The notes beneath the pieces were generated by a model. The model had not been told where the DNA came from. It saw nothing but the letters and a program-made list of their open reading frames with translations, and searched no databases. Position numbers and translations under genes: made by a program. This document shows positions 32,896-42,138 of a stretch of DNA of 64,000 nucleotides, piece after piece (the first letter of the stretch is position 1; each line of letters starts with the position of its first letter). The stretch is from Aerococcus mictus (GTDB lineage Bacteria > Bacillota > Bacilli > Lactobacillales > Aerococcaceae): positions 1,302,001-1,366,000 of the forward strand of contig NZ_CP132985.1 of the NCBI RefSeq assembly GCF_003286595.3, given 5' to 3'.

Positions 32896-34014
32896 TTACA
32901 CCAATTCCTTTTCGCATCTATCCAAAACAGCTGCAATAACCTGATCCATATCGTAATATTTATATTCAGCAAGACGGCCACCGAAAATTACATTTTCTGT
33001 TTTATCTGCCAGCTTTTTGTATTCTTTATACAAAGCATTATTTTTGGAATCATTAACGGGATAATATGGCTCATCTCCCGGTTTCCATTCACTACTATAT
33101 TCGCGACTAATAACAGTTTTAGAGAGAGCTTTTCCAGTTTCGTCTTTACCAAATTCAAACCATTTGTGTTCAATAATACGAGTCCATGGAGTCTCTCTAT
33201 CTGTATAATTAACTGCAGCGTTACCTTGATAGTTAGGTATATCAAGCAGCTCATTTTCAAAACGAACAGAACGATATTCTAAAGTCCCCAATTTATAGTT
33301 AAAAAAGGCATCAATGGGGCCAGTATAAACTATTTTATTTGCAAGCTTATCTAACTCTTCTCTATGCTTTAAATAATCTATATTTAAACGTACTTCAATT
33401 CCATCTAAGATATTATCAATCATTTTAGTATACCCTCCAATTGGTATACCTTGATATAATGCATTAAAATAGTTATTATCAAAAGTTAATCTGACTGGTA
33501 ACCTTTTAATAATAAAAGCAGGTAATTCTCTACAAGGTCGACCCCATTGCTTCTCAGTATACCCTTTTATTAGCTTATTATAGATATCCCTTCCAACAAG
33601 AGATATTGCTTGCTCTTCTAGATTTTTTGGCTCTTCAGTAATTTCTTTACGCTGCTCTTCTATTTTTAGAGCAGCCTCTTTGGGCGTAGTAACGCCCCAC
33701 ATTTTATTGAAAGTATACATATTAAATGGTAAAGAGTATAACTCACCGTTATAATTAGCTACAGGACTGTTAGTGAAACGATTAAATTCAGCAAACTGAG
33801 AAATGTAAGCCCATACTTTCTTATTATTGGTATGAAAAATATGAGCACCATACTTATGAACATTGATTCCCTCTATTTTTTCCGTATACAAATTGCCACC
33901 AATATTTGGTCGTTTTTCAACGACTAAAACTGATTTACCTTTTGCTTTCGCTTCATGTGCGAAAATCGCACCGAATGGTCCAGCTCCTACTACTAAATAG
34001 TCAAATTTGTTCAT
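32896..34014 (-). CDS. glf: UDP-galactopyranose mutase
   Basis: 372 residues. FAD-binding 'YLVVGAGPFGAIFAHEAKAKGKSVLVVEKR', 'NVHKYGAHIFHTN' and 'WGRPCRELPAFIIKRLPVR' with the active-site Arg residues, plus 'PWTRIIEHKWFEF' and the C-terminal 'FGGRLAEYKYYDMDQVI' are all conserved. It converts UDP-galactopyranose to UDP-galactofuranose in the cytoplasm, so the polysaccharide very likely contains galactofuranose. Ribosome site AGGAG before ATG 34014. Confidence 0.95.
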   Translation of the reverse strand: MNKFDYLVVGAGPFGAIFAHEAKAKGKSVLVVEKRPNIGGNLYTEKIEGINVHKYGAHIFHTNNKKVWAYISQFAEFNRFTNSPVANYNGELYSLPFNMYTFNKMWGVTTPKEAALKIEEQRKEITEEPKNLEEQAISLVGRDIYNKLIKGYTEKQWGRPCRELPAFIIKRLPVRLTFDNNYFNALYQGIPIGGYTKMIDNILDGIEVRLNIDYLKHREELDKLANKIVYTGPIDAFFNYKLGTLEYRSVRFENELLDIPNYQGNAAVNYTDRETPWTRIIEHKWFEFGKDETGKALSKTVISREYSSEWKPGDEPYYPVNDSKNNALYKEYKKLADKTENVIFGGRLAEYKYYDMDQVIAAVLDRCEKELV

Positions 34015-34065
34015 AATACACTCCTACTTAATTCTTACTATTGGCCTTTATTTTTGATAATATTT

Positions 34066-35040
34066 TTAAAACAACGAACTCCACCACTCAGTATGAGTTA
34101 TATACCATTGAACTGTCAATTTAATTCCTTTTTCAAAAGTAATCTTTGGCGTCCAACCTAAATCCCTTTTAATTTGATTTGAATCTATAGCATACCGACG
34201 ATCATGTCCTTTACGATCCTCAACGTAAGTAATCAATTCTTTTGGCTTATTTAATAATCCACATATTAATTGAGCAATTTCGATATTAGACTTTTCATTA
34301 TTTCCTCCTATATTATATAAGCTTCCTTCTTTTCCCTGTCTAATAATCAAATCGATTGCAGCGCAATGATCTTCAACATATAGCCAATCACGTACATTAA
34401 GTCCATCTCCATAAATAGGTAATTCTTTATCTTGAAAAGTATTAATGATCATTAAAGGAATAAATTTTTCAATAAATTGGTATGGTCCATAATTATTGGA
34501 ACACCTACTAATAGATATTGGTAATCCATATGTTCGATGGTAGGCTAGAACAAATAGATCTGCTGAAGCTTTCGAAGATGAATATGGCGAACTCGGATGT
34601 AACGGATATTCTTCAGTAAAAAGTAGGTCAGGACGGTCTAAAGGTAAATCACCATAAACTTCATCAGTTGACACCCGATGAAATCTCTTGATTCCATATT
34701 TTAAACACGCATCCATTAGGGTAGTTGTTCCCAAGACGTTAGTATCAACAAAAATTTCTGGATCTTTTATAGATCGGTCTACATGGCTTTCAGCAGCAAA
34801 GTTAACTACAATATCGGGTTTTTCAGTTTCAAATAGTTGATAAACTTTTGCCCTATTAGTTATATCTAACTTAGCAAAATTAAATCGTTCAGAATCAAAG
34901 GCCTTCGTTAAATTTTCAATTCTTCCTGCATAAGTTAATTTATCTACACAAATAATTTTTATTCTTTTATATTTACGCAGTATATAATAAATAAAGTTTG
35001 CACCAATGAAACCTGCTCCTCCAGTAACCATAAGTTTCAT
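34066..35040 (-). CDS. rmlB: dTDP-glucose 4,6-dehydratase
   Basis: 324 residues. NAD-binding 'MVTGGAGFIGANF', 'NFAAESHVDRSI', catalytic 'VSTDEVYGDL' and 'SPYSSSKASADL' (Tyr-x3-Lys), then 'GPYQFIEKFIPL' and 'GDGLNVRDWLYVEDHC', all typical of RmlB. It makes dTDP-4-keto-6-deoxyglucose. rmlA, rmlC and rmlD are not in the window, so rhamnose may be completed by genes elsewhere, or another dTDP-6-deoxysugar is made. It starts 2 bases after the sugar transferase gene ends. Confidence 0.92.
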   Translation of the reverse strand: MKLMVTGGAGFIGANFIYYILRKYKRIKIICVDKLTYAGRIENLTKAFDSERFNFAKLDITNRAKVYQLFETEKPDIVVNFAAESHVDRSIKDPEIFVDTNVLGTTTLMDACLKYGIKRFHRVSTDEVYGDLPLDRPDLLFTEEYPLHPSSPYSSSKASADLFVLAYHRTYGLPISISRCSNNYGPYQFIEKFIPLMIINTFQDKELPIYGDGLNVRDWLYVEDHCAAIDLIIRQGKEGSLYNIGGNNEKSNIEIAQLICGLLNKPKELITYVEDRKGHDRRYAIDSNQIKRDLGWTPKITFEKGIKLTVQWYITHTEWWSSLF

Positions 35041-35042
35041 TA

Positions 35043-36497
35043 TTACATCGACCCATTCTTATTTAAAACAACAACTACAGTTTTCAAAAGAATTCTGAGA
35101 TCTAAACCAATACTCCAATTTTCGTTATATTTTCGATCAAGTTCGACTACTGTCTCAAAGTCTTTAATATTACTTCGTCCTGATACCTGCCATAATCCGG
35201 TTATCCCGGGTTTTATTGATAACCGTGCACGATGATGATACTTATATTTAGACCATTCTTTAACTGTTGGAGGTCTAGTCCCCACTATAGACATGTCTCC
35301 CTTAAGGACATTAAAAAATTGAGGAAATTCATCAATCGACCAATCTCTAAGAAGATTGCCCAACCCTTTTTTCAAAATTTTTCCATCATTATCAATTTCA
35401 CATCCTATGATTCTAGGATCACCATCTAATTTAAACATAAGATCCGTATCTAATTGATTATATTTTTTTAGTTCTTGAAGTCGATCTTCTGCATCAGTTA
35501 CCATAGTACGAAATTTATAGATGTAAAATGGCTTACCACTTTTTCCAATTCTCTTTTGTTTAAAGAAAATAGGACCAGGATCCGCTATATAAATCAGCGG
35601 TCCAATAAAAAGAGTTAAAATAACAACCGCTAATGAGCCGAAAAACCCAAAAAATAAATCAATTCCACGTTTAATCAGAGCTTGTTTAGTTGAAATATAA
35701 TTTATAGAAGCAGTAATATAACTATCACTACCGAAGCGTTGAACAATTTGCTGTTGTTCTGGAATAGCATAGTTTTTCTTTAACTTAATATGGACAACTA
35801 TTCCCATAGTCGATAATTGTTCGATAAGTTTTTCTACAAGCTGATCATCAAGGTTATCATCAATAATTACCTCATCTACCCAATGTCTAGCTGCGTAATC
35901 TAGTACAGTATCTTTGTTAGCAACTATGGGATACTTAGTCAAATTATCGCTTAATGATGAAGTATCCATATAGACTAGACTAATCATAGTTTCCTTTCCT
36001 ATATCAACTACAACACTATCTAAAATATCTTGCATTCCTTTTTCTGTAGAGATAATTAATAAAGATCGTGTGATTTTGTTAGACTGAAAAAAAGATTTTA
36101 AAAAATCTTTCCAAAAAATCCGAGTAAGATAAGAAATAATTAAGTAGAATGAAAAACTATAAAGTATCATCCTTCTAGAAACATTATCCGCTTGTTGTGT
36201 AATAAACAAATAAAAAGAAAAGAATACAATCAAACGCATAACATGCTTAATTGTATTCGCAAATTCTTTATAATAACCTCGTTCTTTAATATTACGAAAA
36301 ACATCAAAAACTAAGATTAATAATATATCCATCAAAATCAAAATAACTAATATTTTTCTATAAAGGAGATTATCTAGCAAATCAAGTTCTCCGAAGCGGA
36401 CACAATATCCTAAAAAAGTTGAGAAAACTAGACTGAGTAAATCAATCAAAATATAATCTTTTACTGACAACCAGCCTTCTGGTAGAGTATGATACAT
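35043..36497 (-). CDS. cpsE: Initiating polyprenyl-phosphate sugar transferase (CpsE/WbaP type)
   Basis: 484 residues. N-terminal four membrane helices and a CoA-binding-like domain (about 140-260), then the catalytic bacterial-sugar-transferase domain: 'KRGIDLFFGFFGSLAVVIL', 'PGPIFFKQKRIGKSGKPFYIYKFRTM', 'DEFPQFFNVLKGDMSIVGTRPP' and 'KPGITGLWQVSGRS'. It loads the first sugar phosphate (often Glc-1-P or Gal-1-P) onto undecaprenyl phosphate. ATG 36497 is 8 bases after GAGGA; the GTG at 36512 overlaps that site. First of the low-GC serotype genes. Confidence 0.9.
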   Translation of the reverse strand: MYHTLPEGWLSVKDYILIDLLSLVFSTFLGYCVRFGELDLLDNLLYRKILVILILMDILLILVFDVFRNIKERGYYKEFANTIKHVMRLIVFFSFYLFITQQADNVSRRMILYSFSFYLIISYLTRIFWKDFLKSFFQSNKITRSLLIISTEKGMQDILDSVVVDIGKETMISLVYMDTSSLSDNLTKYPIVANKDTVLDYAARHWVDEVIIDDNLDDQLVEKLIEQLSTMGIVVHIKLKKNYAIPEQQQIVQRFGSDSYITASINYISTKQALIKRGIDLFFGFFGSLAVVILTLFIGPLIYIADPGPIFFKQKRIGKSGKPFYIYKFRTMVTDAEDRLQELKKYNQLDTDLMFKLDGDPRIIGCEIDNDGKILKKGLGNLLRDWSIDEFPQFFNVLKGDMSIVGTRPPTVKEWSKYKYHHRARLSIKPGITGLWQVSGRSNIKDFETVVELDRKYNENWSIGLDLRILLKTVVVVLNKNGSM

Positions 36498-36528
36498 TAT
36501 CTTTTTCCTCACTATTAATAATTACGAC

Positions 36529-37296
36529 TTAAAACAAACCCAAAAACTTCTTCTTTCGCACCGAACTCACCCCACCAGTATCAATGGAATCGCCATTGAC
36601 TAAGTCGCGGGCAGTCTGGTCAAAGCGCTGGCTGACTGCCTTACCGAAGTGTTTCTCTAGCTGTCCATATGCTTGAGCCAAGTCAAAGGGTCGGCGTTTG
36701 GGATGGTGGGCATCTGAAGCCACCACATGAATTAAATTGGCTTCAATTAGATCTAAAGATAGCCGCTTAATTTGACGACCTAGTTTGCCATTCAAAGAAG
36801 CTGCCGTGACTTGACCCAAGGCTCCCTTTTCCACTAAATCTTTTAGGATCTCGGGATTTTTTTGAATAGCCTTATTGCGTTCCGGATGGGCGATAACCGG
36901 GCGGATGCCCTGGATCCCCAGTTCATAGAAGACCTGGTCGGTATACTGAGGCACCCCTCCCGTGGGAAATTCAATCAGGAGATACTTGCCAAATTCATCG
37001 TAGAAGCAAATTTCACCTTTTTTTATGTTTTCCAGGATTTCTCCATGGAGACGGAGTTCTTGACCAGGAAAGAGGGTGATCTTGATTTTCTCTTGGTCTA
37101 AACAACTTTGAAAATTTTCGACTGCCTGGATAACCTGAGGCCGAGGATTCATCCAGGACCGGTTCATATGATGGGGGGTGCAGACGATGTGCGTTACCCC
37201 CTGGTCCTCAGCTTGACGTGCCAAGGCCAGCGAATCTTCAATCCGCTTGGGACCATCATCCATGTCCATTAAGATATGGCAGTGTAAATCAATCAC
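36529..37296 (-). CDS. cpsB: Capsule tyrosine-protein phosphatase Wzh/CpsB (PHP family)
   Basis: 255 residues. Metal-binding PHP motifs 'MIDLHCHILMDMDDGP', 'THIVCTPHHMN', 'RPVIAHPERNKA' and 'VVASDAHHPKRRP' are all present. It dephosphorylates the tyrosine tail of the Wze kinase and so helps set chain length and amount. Part of the conserved regulatory block (LCP, Wzd, Wze, Wzh), whose GC content is higher than that of the following sugar genes. Confidence 0.93.
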   Translation of the reverse strand: MIDLHCHILMDMDDGPKRIEDSLALARQAEDQGVTHIVCTPHHMNRSWMNPRPQVIQAVENFQSCLDQEKIKITLFPGQELRLHGEILENIKKGEICFYDEFGKYLLIEFPTGGVPQYTDQVFYELGIQGIRPVIAHPERNKAIQKNPEILKDLVEKGALGQVTAASLNGKLGRQIKRLSLDLIEANLIHVVASDAHHPKRRPFDLAQAYGQLEKHFGKAVSQRFDQTARDLVNGDSIDTGGVSSVRKKKFLGLF

Positions 37297-37317
37297 AGGG
37301 CTTGACTCCTTCTCGCT

Positions 37318-38025
37318 TTATTCTTCCTCGTAGTAGTAATAGTAATCTTCGGTTCTTTCAGTACGGTTCATGATTACGCCTAGGACATTGGTGTTGACCT
37401 TGTCTAGGAGGGCTTGGCTTTCTTTGACTTCATCCTTGGTACATTGGCCATAAGGCACCACCACTACCGTTCCGTCTACCCGAGCCGATACCACTTGGGC
37501 ATCAGTAGCCGCCAGAACTGGTGGGCAATCCAAGACAATGATGTCAAAGACATTGCGCAACTGTTCCATTAAGCCTTGCATTCGTTTGGAAGCTAGGAGT
37601 TCGGACGGGTTAGGCGGAATAGCCCCACAGGTTAAGTAGAACAAGTTTGGTACATAGGACTTCTTAATCACTTGGTGGATCTCTAGACTGTTATCAGTCA
37701 AGAGATTGGTTAATCCTCTGTCGTTAGGAACGCCAAAAGTCTTGTGGACAGTAGGTTTACGCATATCAGCATCTAATAAGAGGACGCGCTTATCATCACT
37801 AGCAAAGGCAGCCGCAATATTGGCGGCTAAGAAGGACTTCCCTGATGAGGGGCCTGGTGAAGTGATATTGAAGGTCTTTAATTCCTTATCAAGCATGGAG
37901 AACTGGATATTGGTTCGAATAGTCCGGAATTGTTCGGCCATAGCTGAAGTGGGATTATCAACGACCACCAAACCGGGACGGTCGGCTGGCTTTTTGATTT
38001 CTGATTTTTTCTTTCTACCAAACAT
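37318..38025 (-). CDS. cpsD: Capsule tyrosine autokinase Wze/CpsD
   Basis: 235 residues of the BY-kinase family. Walker A 'GPSSGKSFLAANIA' (57-70), Walker A' 'VLLLDADMRKP', Walker B 'IIVLDCPPV', and a C-terminal cluster of five Tyr (228-232) that is the autophosphorylation tail. It works with the membrane adaptor Wzd. Strong ribosome site GGAGG before ATG 38025. Confidence 0.94.
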   Translation of the reverse strand: MFGRKKKSEIKKPADRPGLVVVDNPTSAMAEQFRTIRTNIQFSMLDKELKTFNITSPGPSSGKSFLAANIAAAFASDDKRVLLLDADMRKPTVHKTFGVPNDRGLTNLLTDNSLEIHQVIKKSYVPNLFYLTCGAIPPNPSELLASKRMQGLMEQLRNVFDIIVLDCPPVLAATDAQVVSARVDGTVVVVPYGQCTKDEVKESQALLDKVNTNVLGVIMNRTERTEDYYYYYEEE

Positions 38026-38039
38026 GGTTGATAACCTCC

Positions 38040-38804
38040 TTAAACACGTTCACGTTGGCGCTGACCACGATCTTGGTCAGGGTGATAAATTTGTTGTAAT
38101 TCGTTAGCTTGATGGGTGACTTTTAGGTCATTTTCAGATAATTCACTGACCCGGCCCAACATGTTCCAGCCAATTTCCTTAGTCAAGAAGTCAACATCCT
38201 TAACCGTCTTATCGGTGAGTTCATGAATGAAGGCAATCACGAGACCCACGCCCATTCCGAGCACTAGACCAATTAAGAGAGCTAAGGCCTTACGTGGCGA
38301 AACCGGTGCCTGACTGGCTTGGGCCTTAGAGATGATCGAGACATTATCGATATTCATCATCTTACGGATAGCCTTTTGGAAGACATCTGCCGTGGTGTTA
38401 GCGATGGTAGCTGCTTGTTCGGGATTAGGATCCTTTACAATAATAGAGAAGACCTGGGAATTATTCTTACTTTCCACTGAAATCTTTTCCCGAAGTTGGT
38501 CAGGGTTTTCTTGTAAATTGAGTTGGTCAATCACCGGACTTAAAACGACTTCATTTCGAATAACATCAGAATAAGTATTAATTAATTGCAGGGAAGCGTT
38601 AATGTCCTGGTTGAGGGTATTGTTTTGACTCTTATTATCACTTTGGTTAACTAAGATCTCGGTAGAAGATTGATAGATAGGCGTCGCTAAGACGAAGACA
38701 TAGCCCGCTGCCAGGAGTAGACCCACCAAACTACTAATAAAAATGACATAGAAGTGTTCTTTGATAATCTGCCAGAGATCTAATAAACTAATTTCTTCTT
38801 CCAT
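38040..38804 (-). CDS. cpsC: Capsule chain-length regulator Wzd/CpsC
   Basis: 254 residues. Two membrane helices ('HFYVIFISSLVGLLLAAGYVF' near 18-38 and 'KALALLIGLVLGMGVGLVIAF' near 172-192) flank an extracytoplasmic Wzz-like domain ('YQSSTEILVNQSDNKSQNNT'). A Pro-rich 'ASQAPVSPRKA' precedes the second helix. The C-terminal tail activates the Wze kinase. It controls polysaccharide chain length. Confidence 0.93.
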   Translation of the reverse strand: MEEEISLLDLWQIIKEHFYVIFISSLVGLLLAAGYVFVLATPIYQSSTEILVNQSDNKSQNNTLNQDINASLQLINTYSDVIRNEVVLSPVIDQLNLQENPDQLREKISVESKNNSQVFSIIVKDPNPEQAATIANTTADVFQKAIRKMMNIDNVSIISKAQASQAPVSPRKALALLIGLVLGMGVGLVIAFIHELTDKTVKDVDFLTKEIGWNMLGRVSELSENDLKVTHQANELQQIYHPDQDRGQRQRERV

Positions 38805-38849
38805 CGCTAATCAACACGACCTTTCCTAATTTATTGCTTTATGCATGGA

Positions 38850-38874
38850 AATAGCGCTTGATTAGAGCGCTATT
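38850..38874. repeat. Perfect inverted repeat between LCP gene and wzd
   Basis: AATAGCGCT (38850-38858) and AGCGCTATT (38866-38874) around a 7-base loop. On the minus strand no long T tract follows, so it may be a weak terminator, a processing site or an operator between the LCP gene and the rest of the operon. Confidence 0.55.
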
Positions 38875-38899
38875 TTGTTAGTTACTTCATATAAGAGTG

Positions 38900-39892
38900 T
38901 TAGAGATTGAGTTCCTGTTTTAAGGTTTGGGAGGCCTGATTGATATTATCTTCTGGAATCATTTCATAGTAGACCCCATCAATCATTTGCCCTGAGCCCT
39001 TCAGTTGCGCCTGGTTAATAGTATTGGCCGCTCCCCGGTAATTAGTGAAGAGGTCCTTCATATCAGAAAAGGCCATATTAGTTTGTACGTTACTACCTAT
39101 AGTGTTTAAAATTTCTTGATAATTAGGCAGGGAGGATAGGGAAGCTGCTTCCTTAAGACAAGCCAGAATCACTTGGCGTTGGCGGGCTTGGCGGCCGTAG
39201 TCCCCTTCCGGATCGTCATAGCGGTTGCGGACATAGGCCAAGGCAGCCTCACCATTTAGAGTGGTCGCTTGTCCTTGGACAAATTGGTGACCATCTTCAC
39301 TAAAGCTGATCGGTGGTGTCACCGTTACCCCACCTAGGACATTGATCATATCTTCCAGGCCCTGCATATTAACAGAAACATAGTAGTCAATAGGAATATC
39401 CAGCAAGTTTTGCACGGTTTCCACCGCTCCCGCTGGTCCCCCATAAGCATAGGCATGGTTGATCTTGTCTTTATTGCCATTCGGTAGAATAGTGGTATAA
39501 GTATCCCGAGGGATGGAAAGCAAGCTAGTTTGTTCCGTCTTGGGATTAACCGTCATCACCATCATGGTATCGGACCGACCTTGTTCTGTTCGGCCCAGGG
39601 AACCCGTATCAATCCCCATTAAAAGCACTGAAAAAGCCTGATTGCCTTGGCTTAAGTCGACTTGGCCATTCCGCTTAGACTTATAATCAGCCGCTTGGTA
39701 CATTTGTTCCGAGGTCTCTCTGACATCACTGTAAGCTTTAAAAGCTATCCAGCCACCAATGCAAAGAAGTATTACTAGGATACCCAGCACCCAAGGCCAA
39801 AATCGTTTCCTTTTCGGTCTGTCACCTTGGGCCCGATAGTCTTCGCGAGTAGAAGGTTGGTCATGGCTAGAAGGGCTATTATTATCTAACAT
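38900..39892 (-). CDS. cpsA: LytR-CpsA-Psr (LCP) family glycopolymer ligase
   Basis: 330 residues. A basic cytoplasmic tail, one membrane helix ('FWPWVLGILVILLCIGGWIAF', about 30-50) and an extracytoplasmic LCP domain with 'VLLMGIDTG', 'GRSDTMMVMTVNP', 'LLSIPRDTYTTI' and 'YVRNRYDDPEGDYGRQARQRQVI'. These hold the conserved Asp and Arg residues that bind the polyprenyl pyrophosphate. LCP proteins attach capsule or teichoic acid to peptidoglycan. Head of the capsule locus. The promoter lies somewhere in the AT-rich gap upstream (39893-40075) but I could not place it. Confidence 0.93.
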   Translation of the reverse strand: MLDNNSPSSHDQPSTREDYRAQGDRPKRKRFWPWVLGILVILLCIGGWIAFKAYSDVRETSEQMYQAADYKSKRNGQVDLSQGNQAFSVLLMGIDTGSLGRTEQGRSDTMMVMTVNPKTEQTSLLSIPRDTYTTILPNGNKDKINHAYAYGGPAGAVETVQNLLDIPIDYYVSVNMQGLEDMINVLGGVTVTPPISFSEDGHQFVQGQATTLNGEAALAYVRNRYDDPEGDYGRQARQRQVILACLKEAASLSSLPNYQEILNTIGSNVQTNMAFSDMKDLFTNYRGAANTINQAQLKGSGQMIDGVYYEMIPEDNINQASQTLKQELNL

Positions 39893-40075
39893 TTTGACTC
39901 TTTCCTTTTATTGATTTAATTTTATGCAATCATAAACACTATTTATAAATATTTTATCTAATAACATTTATAATATCATAATATATTTGCTCTTTATATA
40001 ACTTTTTTTATTATTAATAAATACTGTTTCGCTTATATTTTAAAGATTAATCATATTTAACAAATTTTTCAAATT

Positions 40076-40106
40076 AAAAAGGCCCAGTCTCAGACCAGGC
40101 CTTTAT
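40076..40106 (-). terminator. Terminator of the fumarate-reductase-like gene
   Basis: Minus strand AAAGGCC...GGCCTTT with inner TGGTCT/AGACTG pairing and a TTTTTAAT tail, 40 bases past the stop at 40145. Confidence 0.8.
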
Positions 40107-40144
40107 CTTGTCTATATATTTAAATTTCAGTATTATTAACTTGT

Positions 40145-41959
40145 TTATTCTTTACTCTTATCAATGGCATCGGTCACCGCTTCTTTGAGGGCATTGGAGC
40201 TTAAGGTAGCTCCAGAAATGGCATCAACATCAGTCGAATTAGCGGCAATCATGGCTTGGGGCAGTTCTGAAAAGACCTCGTGCCCTTGTTGTTCACTTTC
40301 ATTGTGGTTTAAGACGGTAATTTCGCTTAATTTATCCCCATCAAGGGTCACCAGCACATTTAGCTCATCCCCCATCCCTGAATGGCTAGTTCCCAGGTAT
40401 TGATTATCTTTTAATTGGAGGTCTTTAGGGGCAGCTTCTTTATCTAAGTCACTTTGGAGGTTAGCGCTCTGCGTTTCTCCTGCTCCTTTCAACTCAGATC
40501 TTGGTTGGTCTTTTTCTTGGGCGGCGTTTTCACCTGCAATCTTACCAAAAATCAGACATTCAGCGATGTTCATTCCCCCTTGGTACATGCCCGGAGTAAT
40601 CCCACCGAGTTCACCAGCACCGTAAAGGTTAGGAATGACTTGTCCATGACTATCTAAAATTTCCGCTTTAGCGTTCCGTCGCGGTCCCCCTTGGGTATTT
40701 AACATAGTTTGTACGATCGGAATAGCGTAATAAGGACCTTCCGCATCAAAAGCCGTCATAGCATCCGCTGAGCGACCATAGGCATAGTCCTTACCCACTT
40801 CAGCAAAATGATTGAAGTCCTCAACCGTAGCTTCCAGGACTTCACTATCAAGATCAAGTTCTTGGGCTAATTCAGCTAGGCTATCGGCCTTAAGAGCTGC
40901 TTTGGCATAATCGACAAAAAGACCATCCGCTTGGGTAAGTTCTTCATACTTCTTATGGTCAAAGATAATATAAGGTTTGGCTTGTCCTTGTGGAACCCGC
41001 CAAATTCCATGATTATAAATATGCCCATGGCGGTTAGCTTCATCTTCCTTGAAATAACGCGTGCCATCGTCCCCAATAACTAGGATACTGCCGTGGGTTA
41101 AAGGTTGGGTACCAAAAGCATGTAAGGTGGCCCTTTCTCCAGCTGGTACATCAAAGGCAGTTCCATGATACATGCCCAAGGATTCATAGTTAGCCATATG
41201 CCAGAGGTCAGCCCCGACTTCAAGTGCCATAGTTACCCCATGACCTTGGTTATACAAACCGCCTAAGGGAGCCAAACGACTTTCATTGAGGTAGTCTTTA
41301 ACCATTTGCGGATTATTTTCAAAACCTCCAACGGCTAAAACAACCCCGTTCTTAGCTGCAATATTAACGGTTTGACCCTGGCGTTCGACTTGTACCCCAA
41401 GAATAGCTCTGGTTTCAGGATCTTGGAGGAGATGTTTAGCGGGTGATTCGAACCAGACATCGATGGAGTCTGCTCGATCGATAACCTTTTGCCGCAAAAC
41501 TTTCCACAAGGCAGCGTCAAAAATACCCTCATGGACGGTAAGGAAGTTATAGGTTTCCACACCTTCAAATTCAGGATATTCATAAACCGCTGATTCGAGT
41601 GGGAACTTATCAAAATGGTCTTTGATACTGTACGGTTCGACTTCTAAATAGTCACGCACATAGTCTTCCATATTAACCAAGCCATCAATATAGGTTGACT
41701 TGACTCCTTCATCTAAATCCATACCCGCCATCAGTTCATCATAATATTTGTGCATAGCTTCCCTATTATCAGCTGAACCAATCAATTGGGCACAATAGCG
41801 GGTATTACCCCCTTCATGACCATTAGGAGCGGAATCGACTAAAAGCACCTTAGCTCCGGCATCACTAGCAAAACGAGCCGCTGTCGCTCCTGCTCCACCA
41901 AAACCGAGGACAACCACATCATATTCCGCTGCATAGGTCGTTTGTTCATTAACTAACAT
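40145..41959 (-). CDS. FAD-dependent fumarate/urocanate reductase-like flavoprotein with FMN-binding domain
   Basis: 604 residues. N-terminal FAD domain 'DVVVLGFGGAGATAARFASDAGAKVLLVD', substrate-domain segments 'GGFENNPQMVKDY', 'GQAKPYIIFDHKKYEEL' and 'NTQGGPRRNAKAEIL', and 'NLYGAGELGGITPGMYQGGMNIAECLIFG', as in flavocytochrome c-type reductases. The C-terminal FMN_bind domain ends 'DAISGATLSSNALKE', with Thr585 the likely covalent FMN site. No haem motif and no signal peptide, so it is cytoplasmic unless exported otherwise. It probably reduces fumarate or another enoate as an electron sink; substrate unproven. Monocistronic. Confidence 0.87.
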   Translation of the reverse strand: MLVNEQTTYAAEYDVVVLGFGGAGATAARFASDAGAKVLLVDSAPNGHEGGNTRYCAQLIGSADNREAMHKYYDELMAGMDLDEGVKSTYIDGLVNMEDYVRDYLEVEPYSIKDHFDKFPLESAVYEYPEFEGVETYNFLTVHEGIFDAALWKVLRQKVIDRADSIDVWFESPAKHLLQDPETRAILGVQVERQGQTVNIAAKNGVVLAVGGFENNPQMVKDYLNESRLAPLGGLYNQGHGVTMALEVGADLWHMANYESLGMYHGTAFDVPAGERATLHAFGTQPLTHGSILVIGDDGTRYFKEDEANRHGHIYNHGIWRVPQGQAKPYIIFDHKKYEELTQADGLFVDYAKAALKADSLAELAQELDLDSEVLEATVEDFNHFAEVGKDYAYGRSADAMTAFDAEGPYYAIPIVQTMLNTQGGPRRNAKAEILDSHGQVIPNLYGAGELGGITPGMYQGGMNIAECLIFGKIAGENAAQEKDQPRSELKGAGETQSANLQSDLDKEAAPKDLQLKDNQYLGTSHSGMGDELNVLVTLDGDKLSEITVLNHNESEQQGHEVFSELPQAMIAANSTDVDAISGATLSSNALKEAVTDAIDKSKE

Positions 41960-42108
41960 TTTCGATCTCCTTCCTTTGTCGCTTATTCATTGGGCAGCGT
42001 AAGAATACGCTTACATTTATATTCTAAGTATACTATTCTTGTGAATAAAATAACAGAATTATGCTAGATATTATTCTTATAAAAAGACTTTTAAGCACAT
42101 ATATTAAA

Positions 42109-42138
42109 AAAGTGACGAAGGCTAGCTCCCGTCACTTT
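42109..42138 (-). terminator. Terminator overlapping the end of the histidine kinase gene
   Basis: AAAGTGACG (42109-42117) pairs with CGTCACTTT (42130-42138); minus-strand tail TTTTTTAATATA. The 5' arm lies inside the last codons of the kinase gene. Confidence 0.8.
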
